Assembly: GCA_024516035.1 (NCBI GenBank)
Contig: CM044959.1
Location: 9,553,665 to 9,617,664, forward strand
Source of the DNA: Bactericera cockerelli
Lineage: Eukaryota; Arthropoda; Insecta; Hemiptera; Triozidae
Reading direction: 5' to 3'
DNA length: 64,000 nt
Shown here one piece after another: positions 30,522 to 44,200 of this stretch (the stretch's first letter is position 1; each line of letters opens with the position of its first letter). The notes beneath the pieces are model-generated. The model worked only from the letters and a program-made list of their open reading frames with translations. It made no database searches and was not told the DNA's origin. Made by a program: the position numbers and the translations under genes.

Positions 30522-30830
30522 CTGTGATGCTGGCTATTTCCGACCCCACACCGACCACATTAGCTTGATCGATAAGGCAGTGGACTAGTAACCTGGAGGT
30601 CGGTGGTTGAAGTCCCGGTTACAGCGTAATTTTAGTAAAGCGAGTTTGAGTAGTTGTGATATCACGAAAGTGTGATGAACACAAATATGATAACTTTACT
30701 ATTTCCGCCCCCACTTAGGCTGGGTCCGTTTAGTTTGAGGAGCTGGTTTGTGAGTTTCCAGCAAGTGGAACGTAAAAACACCGGCGCAACATGATAATGC
30801 AGTTGAAAGCGACGTTAAATGAAGTTAAAT
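30522..30830 (+). repeat. SINE core interrupted by a family B SINE
   Basis: Outer element: GTGATGCTGGCTATTTCCGA before, and AGGCTGGGTCCGTTTAG, GTTTGTGAGTTTCCAGC, GACGTTAAAT after. The inner family B copy (30550-30699) is flanked by 15-bp duplicates TATTTCCGACCCCAC (30535-30549) and TATTTCCGCCCCCAC (30700-30714). Confidence 0.85.
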
Positions 30831-30880
30831 TCGTTTGAACCGAAATCATTTTACCATGTACCATACAAAATCTAATCGTC

Positions 30881-30922
30881 CGCTTTTCAGCTTGAAATCT
30901 GAATGCTCAACATTTATGGAAG
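30881..30922 (+). repeat. Duplicate of the acceptor region of the GTPase start-codon exon
   Basis: 42 bp identical to 31674-31715 (CGCTTTTCAG through ACATTTATGGAAG), the sequence just before the GTPase start codon, about 790 bp upstream of the functional copy. Confidence 0.85.
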
Positions 30923-31715
30923 CTGGGATATCTTCTTTTTCGCTCTCTCACTAAGTATGGTTCTGTTTTATCTTGGGTACTGGACGATTTGGCTTTCGAT
31001 TGTCTGTCTGTTTGTCAGTCTGTTCCGCAATAACACTCGACTAAATTCTTCAATTTCTTTAAAATTTAGTAAACATGTTTATTGAGGTCCTAGAATTTTA
31101 CCTATAGTTTTGGGCCGAAATAGTCCACACGGGGCCGCATGAGGGCCGTTTTTGTGAAAATTGAAAATGATTTTTCGATTTTTATTGAATAAAACAAGGC
31201 TCTTGAAATTTTGTAGATTGATTCAAAATTATATTTCATAATCATTTACAAAATGTCGTGATATTTTAAGCCAAATTGTGGTCAAAAAAGGAAGAAAAGA
31301 CCGCAAAAGTGGGCCGGTTCATTAAAAAAAAAAAAATTAAAACCCATCAAGTTTAGTATTGTATGAATGGTCTCGATGTCCTGAAGTGTGATATGACTTT
31401 CATATTTTCGTTAAGAGAATCTGTGTGTGGGTTTTACAGTTCAGAACTACTAGTAATACTCCAGATTCCAAGTTTTAATAAATAAATAAAATACATAACA
31501 TGTACATTAAAATTATAGATAATATATTTCATCAAGCGCTCTAGTGCTTGGTATGGTATCCCTCACACACTCGGCATTCCCTCGCTGAATGGCCATCGAC
31601 AAACGCTGGATTAAAAATTGTCTTGATCTGTCCTCTCCACACGATCTTCTCATAGTAATACTAAATCACCGTTCGCTTTTCAGCTTGAAATCTGAATGCT
31701 CAACATTTATGGAAG

Positions 31716-31812
31716 ATGACATCCAATGCAATCCGAGGTCTGCGACGGAAGAAGTCGGGACTGTCCGAAGTGAAGGTAGCTGTGGTCGGGGCCCCTGGCG
31801 TGGGTAAAAGTG
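31716..31812 (+). CDS. GTPase exon 1 (start, P-loop)
   Basis: ATG at 31716, ends in phase 1 at AAA AGT G before GTAAGC. Encodes MTSNAIRGLRRKKSGLSEVK and the P-loop VAVVGAPGVGKS. An overlapping frame (MEDDIQCNPRS) also starts nearby but ends in a stop and lacks the motif. Confidence 0.88.
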
Positions 31813-34781
31813 GTAAGCCACTCTTGTAATTGACATATATGTTTTACTTCTGTTTTCTGTCATTTCAAGATATAAATAATGATATCAATAACCTCGTCTT
31901 TTTAAAATTTCTTGACTAGCACTAAAAGTTCCATTATTTTCGGCTTACTGCTGGAATAATGGGACTTTTAGCCCAAGACATACTTGTCACATACTTATGT
32001 GTTAAGCGATTTTTACAATTGCCACAAATGTTTTTCTTCTTCTGTTATTTTATAACGGATACCTAAATCACGGTGGTGAGAGGAATATATGAACACCCAG
32101 ATTCAATTTCTGTTCTCATAATGTGTAGTCTGTCCCGGTAGCTCAGTGGTAAAGGCAGCACTCTTTCAAACTAGAGATTCCAGATACCTATACATTGATA
32201 ATTATGATAAAACATGATAATTATGATACTAATTTTCCGCCCTATTTAAGAAAACAAATCATTCTAACAACAACATTAAATGAACCGAGTGTAATTGTGC
32301 ATTAAACAATAACTATGCACGAATATAAATAGCCCAACAAATGCACTTCTTAATGCACATAAACGCACAATCCAAATATAAATTATTAAGAGATTTTAAC
32401 AAAAACAAATATTTCATTACCCATCAACATAATCTTAATGCATTCATATTCAACAAACATGCACATAATATACAAAATAATCCCAATGCAAAAATCCGCA
32501 GAGAAAAGAAAAAGAAATCAGTTAGAGATATGGGAGCACATTACAATACATTGCAGATGGCAGTGCATCTCAAAATACATTACAAAATAATGAAGAAATG
32601 CTGAAAAGAACTAATGCATTACATGGTGCACTTAACATTAGGTTAAATAGAACAAACCAAAGTAACTAATTAGTGAAAATAGATTAAATGACAAGACTGG
32701 ATTCAGTGTAAGAGTTGGGTGGAAGAGATTGCCATAGGTAATAATCCCACCCTTTAGTTAGGACACAGGTACATGTTTTATCTATGTTTTTTTATCTTTT
32801 TTCTTGTTTATATTGTTCTCAATTTTGTATTTTATATAAGGGTCAGCAATCAAGTCAGACTTTCCACCAGTCACATCGCACTTTATTCCGACAGTAACGA
32901 TAGCACTGTCCTTCACTGGTAGTCAAGTGGTTAACGCGCTAGTCTTGTAATCCAAGTAGCGTAGGGATGCGTTGGTTCGAATCATGAATGTGTATGTGCA
33001 GTGCATGAATTTTTCCTCATTAATTTGAGTTTGTGACCACATTTTATCCCATAAAATATATAAGACCTGTTTCACTGCTGGAGTAAAGGGACTTTTCAGT
33101 CTTACGTCGGCAGTATAAACAAGGTACCTATATTCTATTCTATTCTATTCTATAATAATAAGACTCTGAGGGTTAGGTGGTAGAAAATGCTTTGAGCATT
33201 TACCTCGCCTGGTGGTTACCTTCCAAACCGACCTCAGTAGCTTGATCGAAGTCATTAACACAACTAATATGATAATTTCATTTTCTCTCCCTTCGCCGTT
33301 GAAACTTTCGGATCTTTTGGACCAGATGCCTTGGATCTATTCAATTCTATTTCCAAGTCTCTGGTGCTTGAAACGAAAGAGAGACGTGCAGGGGAGTACT
33401 TCCGACAAAGAGTGAGTTTCGGGGTATACAAAGAGCAAATGTTGCATCCGTGTTGAGCACACTAAAGAAAGAGGATTTATTTAATGAAATATATTATATC
33501 AATTGAATTTTCTAAGAGAGTATTAACTTCGTAAGTGATCTGTAAATGATCTAATCAACGTCCCATCTACGGTGATTTCATCATTCTGACCTGGTCACCT
33601 GAATATAAATTACCAATATTATGACAGAGATAAATGGTCCAGGTCAACGAGGAATTAAATTCGTTTTAAAAAAAACCATAATAATGGACAGGGTATTAAA
33701 ATGTAGAACATCATCGTGAACACACGGAAAAAAATAAAATAAAAATAATTAATAATAAAAGAAATAATATTTGTTGATTAAAAAATATCACAACGTCAGT
33801 GATGTGTATCAACATTAATACGAAATTCATATGTTTTATTATATCCAGTTTTATTTTCTCTGTATGTTAAACGCTCTTCAAGTTGAATTATTTTGAGCTA
33901 ACGCCAAGATCTAATTCATTTTAGATATTTTGTGTACGATAATCGTGGACAATAAATTACCATACAGATTTTTTGAGGACTGGTGAGTGAGTTTGTATCT
34001 GTTGAATCATTTGACCCGAATAATTATTTATAAATTAAACAAGCTGATGATTAAATTTCTATTGTTGGTCAGAAAAAAAACGAAAACAAAAGATGGTTAG
34101 GGGCGCTGAACTCCCAATAGTGGTAGGTTTTTTTTAATATTTTTATTTTTTTTAATTCAGAGGTTTCACGTCGTTTTCAACTGCATGGTCATATCAGGAC
34201 GGGATTGTCACCCTACATTCGCAGGAAACTCGCAAACCTGCTACCCACATTAACCTCACCCATCCCAGTCTTAGTCCCGCTCGACGTTGCTTAACTTCAG
34301 GGACAGAGCGAGAACGGGTTTATTCAACGCGTCATCGACGCTGCGCTGCGCTGATTGAAATACCTTAAATTTTACTTGCGCAATTTTCGCTTGTTATATC
34401 TACACTAGCGGGTTACACCCGCAGGCTTCGCCAGCCCATCAGACACACACAACACAACCAAATCACACCACACCACCACACACACACTACACACACACAC
34501 AACACACACATCACACACATACACCACACACACACACCACACACACACATCACACACTCACATCATACACACACACCCCACACCACACACCCCACACCCC
34601 ACACCACACACCACACACCACACACCCCACACCACACACCACACACCACACACCACACACACACACACACCACACCACACACACACACACACACACACAC
34701 ACATCCACACACACACATCACACAAACACACACACGTACATCACACACATACACCACGCACACACACCACACCACACCACA

Positions 34782-34843
<62 letters not shown>

Positions 34844-35099
34844 CACACACACATCACACAAACACACACACATACATCACACACATACACCACACACACA
34901 CACCACAGACACACACCACAGACACACACCACACACACACATCACACACTCACATCATACACACACACCCCAAACCACACACACCACACACACACCACAC
35001 ACACACACCACACACACACACCACACACACACACACACAACACACACCACACCACACACACCAAACCACACACACACACACACCACAAAACACACCACA

Positions 35100-35130
<31 letters not shown>

Positions 35131-35156
35131 CAACACACACACACACACACACCACA

Positions 35157-35207
<51 letters not shown>

Positions 35208-38200
35208 ACACACACACCACACACACCACACCGCACCGCACAAAGAAGTAAAAATGTGAGAAAAAATTTTTGTCACCCATTCTATTTTTGTCCTTACCCG
35301 GTGTAGCTAAAGAACGGCTAATCAGAATTTTGCAATCGATATGTCAAATGAAAGCTCAGACCCTTGCCTAAATTTTTCTTGCTCTGAGTTGATAGGGCGT
35401 CACTTAAAATTTCGAGAAAAAATGTCATTTAGGTCAAAAAACGTGAATATTTTACGTGTTTCCCATCCATTTTTTTACCTTAACTGGCGTAGCTTAAGAA
35501 CGGCTCATCAGAAATTTGCGATCGATATGTCAAACGAAAGCTCAAACCCTTGCCTAAAACTTTCTTGCTTTGAGTTGATAGGTCGTCGCGACAAATTTCG
35601 AGAAAAAATGTCATTTAGGTCGAAAAACGTAAAAAATAATTGTGTCGCCCATCCAATTTTTAGGACTTTTCCCCACGACTGGCGCCCCAGTTGGAATATA
35701 ATGAAATCCTTTCTTATTGCACATCTACAATATATAGTTAACCTATATATTAATTAGCCACCAGAAATTTACCGTTTTGGAGAAACAGTGAAGAAAAGGT
35801 GAAAAAATGAAAAAGCGCGTTTTTTCATGTAAATGCGCCCCTTTTCCCTCGCGGCGGGTGCCCCAGTGGGCGCCCGCCGCGAGTGACTGAGTGAGTGGTG
35901 AGTGTTAACTTTCGCATTTATATATATAGATCTTTAGATATCAAATTTTCGGAAGTAATTTGTTCGTTGTGATAGGACCAATGCACTCCAATGCAGTTGA
36001 AAGCGACATTACACCAAAATCTACTCTACTCTTACTCCCATGGCCAATCATACCCATGTCGGTATTTGGCCTCGCCAATATATTGCCTCCATTTGTTTCT
36101 GTCCATCGCATCCTCAATTGTCATATTGCATATTCCAATATATATCTTCCATAACTTGGTCACACCATCTCATTTTGGGTCTTCCTTTAGGTCTTTTTCC
36201 ATTTGGCCTATTTCCACACGTTGTTGACATTAAACCCAAATGAAAAAAAAATTGTTCGTTTGTTTGTTTTTTTCTTCTTTAAAAAAAAAAAAAAAAAAAA
36301 ACTAAATTACTTCCTTATATACATACGAGGGTCCGATTCTAATGATTTTATATACTTTCAAATAAGGGTTGGGTGGAAGAGATTAAGGGTTGGGCGGAAG
36401 AGATTGCCATAGGCAATAACCCCGCCCTTTAGTTAGGACATCTGTTAATATATATTTTTCCATTCTTTTTCATTTTTATTGTATACCTATATTGTTTCGA
36501 TTTTTTTCTTTGTTAAAATAATTATTTGTCTTGTACATATATGTCCATTTATATCTAATAAAGAGTTGAATAATAATAATAAAATAACGTGTTAGAAACA
36601 TTAAATCAACACCAATGTGACCAATGTTTTTCTATCTCCCGTATTCTCGAACACTACTTTCATCAGTTGGGCCAACAAAACAGTTCGTCTGTGAAATTCC
36701 AATGTTTTAAATACGACCAGAATTGCGCGTTGCAAATTTAGATTGCCTACCTGTCCCAATGAATGGATTTCATGTTCGGTTCAAGTTCAAAGCAACGGTG
36801 AGGTGGGCTTGGAAAGCGTTCAAATTTTGTGTCCATGCAACTATGAGAGTAATTTTGGTCTTGTATTGTAATAATAATAACGGCCTTCGTGGCGTAACGG
36901 TTGTGACTACTGCCCGTAGTCCAGAGATCCTGAGTTCGATCCCAGGTCGGAGCAGATTTTTCACACAGAAAATTATGTTCCCTCCGTACATAATTATGAG
37001 GCTGGCATTTCCGGCCCTACCCAGACTGGGTGAGGTTAATGTGGGTAGCTGGTACGATTCCCAGTGAATGGAGGGTAAAACCCCCGTCTTAATTCAGGAC
37101 GTTAAATCAAATAGAATCCGTTAGGAAGGGCATCCAGACGTAAAAAAATGTGCCAAAACCAACCAACCTCAACCATGAGGTTAAACAACGTCGACCCTGC
37201 TTAACACTTAGACGACCGGCATGGTTTTTAGTGAATTCTCCCGTGGGACCGGCGATGTTTAGACGTAGTGCATTTGTGTACCACCGGTGGTACACCCGGT
37301 CCATTCCGCACAGACACGCGTGTACCACCGGTGGTACACGCGGTCGTCTAAATGTTAAGCGGGATAAGACAGAGTAAAAGAAGAAGAAGAAGAAGATTAG
37401 AAGATTGTAATAATAATAACACTCTTTATTGGGAGGCAACCATCAGGCTAGGTTAATTCTCAAAGCATTTTCTACCACCTAACCCCCAGACTCTTAGTAT
37501 TATGTGGTCACAAACTCAAATTAATTAGGAAAAATTCATGAACAGGGTGGGATTCGAACCAACGGATCACTACGCTACCTGGATTACCAGACTAGCGCGT
37601 TAACCACTTGACTACCAGTGCACGGTGTCTTTTTGATCTCAAAGTACCTTCCTGTAATAACTTATAGTAAGTGCATATAGTTAATCAGTGTTCCAAATCT
37701 AGACAAACTCCTCTAATGCCCCTCTCTGATCTTCTCATGATAGGCAATTTGTTCCGAATACTTAAATTTATGATTCTGAATTTACTTTGATATGAATAGG
37801 TGCTTAAAGAACATCAAATAATTTTCAAGAAGATATTGAAGAAACGCCAACACAGCAGTACTTCAAAACATAAAGCTATCAAATATATCACTGAAGTTAT
37901 TACTTTCATGAAGTTAATACGGCATATAAATTGGTCTGTATAGTTTGATTATTTTCAATCTCGACCGACCTCAGTAGCTTAATCGATAAGGCGGCGGATT
38001 AGCGATATATCAAATCGATATATCTTGATATGTGTCAGTGATGACACCGACTTCAGTAGTTTGATCGATAAGACAGCTGACTTGTAACCTGTAGGTCGGT
38101 GGTTTAAGGTTTCAGCGGAGATTTAGTAAAGCAAGTTTGACTATTTTTGATATCACGAAAGTGATTAACACAAATGCATTATGATAACTTATTTTAAATT

Positions 38201-41200
38201 TTGCTCTAATTATTTACACTTTATTTTTTTAAAAGAGATTTGCGTCATGCCCGCCGCTAATGAGGCGACGGACTTGTAACCTGGAGGTTGGTGGTTCGAG
38301 CCCCAAGTTGGGTAACAATTAAACAAATAAACAGTGTAACAATTAAGTGGCAGAGAATGCCTAAGGCATTAACTTCGGCCCGGATTACAAGACAATTGTA
38401 ATTAAAAATTAATAATGTTCTTTATTTTTTGTACATATTTTTAATTTTTTAATTTATTGTTATTCATTTTTTGTAAAAAAACAAATAAAGTCTTAATAAT
38501 TAATGTGAGTTCGAGTGATTGTGACCTCTGGATAAGTGATTCACATAATCATGATGACATTTTTTTATTTTTAACACTAAAATAATTCAAAAGGTTGACA
38601 TGAAGTTTAAAGTAAGTTCGAAATTTTGAAAATATTTGAAGAATTTTGAGAGAGAAAAAATCGTAAACGAATGTCAAACTTTTAATGTAACCCGCCAATC
38701 ATATGACCCAAAACCATCATTAATGAACTGTACCAGTGATGTGGACGCACTGATGTCCTTTCTAAGAAGTTCCAATCTCCTTCACCTCATGTAGACCTTG
38801 AGAGGATCGGCACGAACGACCATATTAGTAATTGGTTAAAGTGCCTAACCGGAAAAAAAGTGAAACTGCAGCCATACAGGCGCCTGGCTATTTTTTTTTT
38901 AACCCCCAGTTCCTGGGTCCCCCTAGTTGCAGCCACGAGACTCGTAGGCTAAATACTTTCACGAGTCCACTGGCTAAACGATAACTTAGGTCGGTTGAGA
39001 CGTTTGTCGATGTTATTCAGTATCACTGCATACATGTCATGACGCCGAGTGATGAGCACCAGATGTGACATGAGAAGACACCCTGCCCCGCCCATGTTGA
39101 AAAGAAAAACACGGGTTAGGTATCCGTGTGTCCACACACAACCCACACCGTGTCAAATCTGCGCTCTCTACGTATAATACGTACGTATAGTTACGTATAA
39201 TACGTAAAACGAGAGAGGGGGAAAAATACTAGTGTTTTGGCGACCACAGCCAAATTAACATCTCTTCAGCTTCACATGGGGTCTTGTAATGGCGGGCAAA
39301 ATATCCGCAAGACAATGATTTTAACGCGAAAAAAACGCTATCGCAAGTAGTGTGACCGGCTATAACAATTACATGTTTTCTTAGAAGCTAAATAAAAAAT
39401 CTTAGAAGCCAAATAAAAATGGCTTAGGATGGGTCCTCCCTCTATAAACAAAACAAAAATATGACAAATAAATCAAATGATTTATTATTTTTATTATGTA
39501 AAAAAAAAACAAAAACAACAATATAAAGTGGTATATTAAGCAGATTGCTTCTCCTTTATTATTTTTAAACATTTTGATAAAACCATTTAACTAAATTCAA
39601 AACAATAAGATAAGATCATTGTCTGGTTCTGAGACGTTTAACAGGGAGAAGACCAGTGTATCGGTAGTGGACTATAAAGAGAGAACGGACTAGCCAACCA
39701 ACGAATCCCTACGCTAGACTAGCCCGTTAACCACCCACATTTTCCTCACCCAGCCTGGGTAGGGCCAGAAATGCCAGCCTCACATGTACGGAGGGAACAG
39801 CATTTTCTGTGTGAAAAGTCTGCTCCGACCGGGGTTCTCAGGATCTCTGGACTACGGGCAGTAGTCACAACCGTTACTATTGATCATAAAAATAAAGTTT
39901 TGACACAACTCCGCATAAGAAGAAATCAAACACCTCGGCGGAAGCCAGCGTCGATGGCATGTTGAATACACCGGTTCCCTTCAGAACACCGAAGTTAAGC
40001 GACATCCAGCGAGGTTAAGACTTGTATGGGTGACCATTCAAATTCTAATTCTCGTGACGCTGGCTTTTCCCGGCCCCACTCAGGCTGGGTGAGGTCAATG
40101 TGAGTAGCAGGTTTGTGAGTTTCCTGCGAATGGAGGGTAAAACCCCCGTCGTGATATGACCATGGCAGTTGAAAGCGACGTTAAACCCCAGTTTAAAAAA
40201 AAAAATTAAAAAAAAAAAAAAACACCTCGGCCGAGGTGTGAAGAACGCGCTATAGACAAAAGAGAAACTATTTACACAAATGTGGTATTTTTGTAGATAA
40301 ACAATGGATAATCTCATAAACGTTTGAACTCTTAAAATAACAAAGTTGTTTAGACACATAAATCAAAACGAACAAGAAAATGGCAAAAACTCGCACGTAA
40401 ACATTTATTTACGAAGATGTAAATATTGTATTTCTGCATTATTTATACAACATGATGTTTCTTTTCGTATTTGTTATTCTTGAACTTGTAATCTACGCCT
40501 TCCGGAGTTGCTAGAATATTTGGCCTTAGACTGTCCCGGTAGCTCAGTGATAAAGGCAGCACTCTGTGAATCCAGGGGTCGCGGGTACGAAACCCAGCCG
40601 GCACATGACAGGTGACAGGTGTTATCCTCCCATTTGGGATTTTGACCACATAATAATAAGTCCATCTCTCATGAAAATTTCAATATCTGTTACCGTTTGG
40701 GCTGTGGTATTGTAAACAGACAACCCCTAAGAGGACATAGTCAGCTAGTCAGACACGCACAGACTTGAGTTATACAGGGTGGGGCAAAAGTCTGGAAACC
40801 CCTGAATAACTTTCGAATGGCTTCTTCGGTAAAATTAAAATTTTGTAAGGTAAATTGGGCTAATAGGACCTTCTTTTAGAGTAGGGTTGATTTTTGTTAC
40901 CGGCCCCCATGTCGGGGCCAGGGGGGCCAACTTCATTTTTTTAAATACGAACCCCCACCTTGCGATACATTTTTGGAAAGGTCTTTAACTAAGAAATACA
41001 TTGGTGCAAATTTTATTTTTTTAATATTATTTGTTTGCAAATGGCGTCCAACTTTGTGTATGCAGTAAAGTCTGGAAACCCCTGAATATCTTTTGAAAGG
41101 GCTTTCTCAGTTAATTTAAAATTGTGCACGGTAAGTCGGGGTAATTAGACCTTTTCAAAAATGTATCGCAAGGTGGGGTTTCGTATTTAAAAAAATGAAG

Positions 41201-41265
41201 TTGACCTCCCTGGCCCCGACATGGGGGCCAGTAAAAAAAAAGAAGGAAATAGAGTTAGACAAAGG

Positions 41266-41297
<32 letters not shown>

Positions 41298-44200
41298 TAG
41301 GGAAGAAAATGAGAGACAGAAAGAGAGGTAAATTCAGATAGATAAATGACACAAAGAAAGAGAGTAAACAAGATAGCGATAGATAGAGATGGAGAGAGAG
41401 AAAAAGAGAGAGAGAGAGAAAACAAGATAGCGATAGATAGAGATGGAGAAAGAGAAAGAGAGAGAGAGATAGAAAGAAAGAGAAGGAAATAGAGTAAAGG
41501 AAGGGAGAGAATCAAACTTAAAAAGATGAAGAAAAAGAGAAGATAATAAGATAGAAAATTTGAGAGAGGAGAATAGAAAATAAACGAGGAGCCATCAAGC
41601 ATCAACAATGAAAAAAACGCTTGCATACGAGTCTGCAACCATTTCGACATTTTCATCTTTACTATTCAAGGTCCAAAACCCAACTGACCAAATTTCGTAT
41701 TGTGCGCATGACACACACTTTCCCTCTTCTCTTAGGGTTGCAATATCGAAACGAAAATATCGATATTAGGTATATCGATAATATCGAAACCATAATATCG
41801 ATATCCGATATTAGAAGACTTCTCTCCCTTTACAATTCGATATTTCGTTACATAATATCGTTACATAATTTCGTTACATAATTTCGTCACATAATTTTGG
41901 TTATGTGCCAGAGCAAAGACATGAAAATGTCAAAAATCGGTCCAATTCTAATATAAGGTCTAATTACCAAGGATCACCATACACAATTTTTAATCTACTG
42001 AGAAAGTCCTTTCGAAAGATATTCAGGGGTTTCCAGACTTTACTGCATACACAAAGTTGGACGCCATTTGCAAACAAATAATATTAAAAAGATAAAATTT
42101 ACACCAATGTATTTCTTATTTAAAGACCTTTCCAAAAATGTATCGCAAGGTGGGGGTTCGTATTTAAAAAAATGAAGTTGGCCCCCCTGGCCCCGACATG
42201 GGGGCCGGTAACAAAAATCGACCCGACTCTAAAAGAAGGTCTTATTAGCCCAATTTACCTTACAAAATTTTAATTTTACCGAAGAAGCCATTTGAAAGTT
42301 ATTCAGGGGTTTCCAGACTTTTGCCCCACCCTGTATATTCTCGGGGTCCACTCATACCACGTGAGGAAAAATGAGTAGCTGCTTTAATGTTAGCAGCGAC
42401 TAGTGGCGGAATTATAGGCAAAAATAAGATATTAGGATAACAAAGATATGGAAAAGTCCTATAATTCTGCGCTACCCACTAAAATTTTGATATAATAACA
42501 CAAAGAAAAACATTTATTTATTATTAAATAATAATAAATAAATACAATTTATAATAATATTATAAATTTTATAATAAGATATTCAATGTATGTACCTCTC
42601 AGGAAAATTGTATTCTAATTATAAATAATCATCATGCTCACCTAATTTCACGAGTACTCCATGTTTATCAGTTACAAACATTTTGATAAATGGCCAACAT
42701 AAACAGAAGACACGGGGGGGTGTCATGTGCATAAATATGTCAATTAAGCGTCAAAACCTCTCACCAACATACATAAGTTGTTGGTGCTATGTTTCTCATA
42801 CTCTAATACAGGGTGCGGCAGAGAAACTTACTTTTTTGAAAAATTCATATAACAAAAAATACTTGAGATATCGATTTAATTCTTTTGTTATATTGTAGTG
42901 AACAACATAAATTTTTGTTTTATCAAGTTTTGAAGATGACATCGGTCAAATGACGGCCGTCTCCGGCGATGCACTGATTCACCCTTGTTTTGAAGTTTCG
43001 CTCCACTCTCTCGAGCATATCAACTGGAATTTGGGCAATAGCTTGGCGGATGTTGTCCTTGAGGTGTTGCAGGGTCCGCGGTTTATCGTTGTAAACGAGG
43101 GATTTCAAATGTCCCCACAAAAAAAAATCACAGGGGGCCAGATCGGGGGAGCGCGCTGGCCACGGAACGTCACCCCTCAACGAGATAAGGCGCTCGGGAA
43201 AGGTGTTCTTCAAAAGCTCCATCGAAATCCTTGCGGTGTGTGCCGTGGCGCCGTCCTGCTGGAACCACACGAAGGGTCCTTAAAAAACTTTAAGGACCCT
43301 TCTTTCGAATGAACCCATCATAACCTCTCTCCGACCTCCCTTTGCTCCGTGGCGTCCGATTCAAAAAAGGAAGTTTCTCTGCCGCACCCTGTACCTTCTC
43401 TAATACTCATCAACATACTCTAATACCTGCTCAACACAATACAATACAATACAGCACAGTGCGCAGTGACCAATAATTTGCTAACGCATAGCCGCCGTGG
43501 TGTGGCGGTTCAGACGACTGCCCCTTAGTCCAGAGATCCTGAGTTCGATCCTAGTTTGGGGCAGACTTTTCGAAGAAAATTCTCTTCCCTACAAACACGT
43601 GGCATTTCCGACCCTACCCATCAGGCTGGGTGAGGTTAATGTGGGTAGTTGGTACGATTCCCAGCGAATGGAGGTAAAACCATCTATTTCAATAAGGATG
43701 TTAAAACCGAATAGAATCAACTGGTCAAAATAGATCTACTTAGGTCAGAGTGTTAATTGTAAGTTATTCATTGAAAACCCTGCAACCAGGTCAGATAATA
43801 ATAATAAAATGTACCTATGACGAGAGCAATAAATTATTTTGAACAATGAAATATATACATAAGTTTTCAGGAAAAATTTATAACTATACCCACTTTTAGT
43901 TAAACAAATAAACATCGAAATAATTTGAAGATAGAAACCACTTGGCTTTTTTAAAGTAAAGAAAGCCAAGTGTTTTCACAATCTTCAAATTATTTTGTGT
44001 GATTAATTGAGAAAAACTCTACATTGATGAGTTCTTCTTCTAACTTATAAGTCTGTTCCGGTAGCTCAGTGGTAAAGGCGGCACTGCAGTGTGAATCCAG
44101 AGATTCCAGAGGTCGTGGGTTCGAAACCCAGCCGGGTCAAGACAAGTTATCCTTCCATTTGGGATTTTTACCACATAATAATACGTCTTGGGGTTACTGC

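Noticed and set aside
31589..31807. Alternative 72-codon frame over GTPase exon 1 (MEDDIQCNPRS)
   Set aside because: It ends at an in-frame stop just after the P-loop region and lacks GTPase motifs; the other frame gives GAPGVGKS and splices in phase.
34441..35280. Cys/Val-rich reading frames on the minus strand
   Set aside because: They are the translation of the (CA)n microsatellite in different frames and have no other coding feature.
35341..35757. 138-codon open frame
   Set aside because: It spans two tandem 185-bp units of a dispersed repeat and shows no protein feature beyond that duplication.
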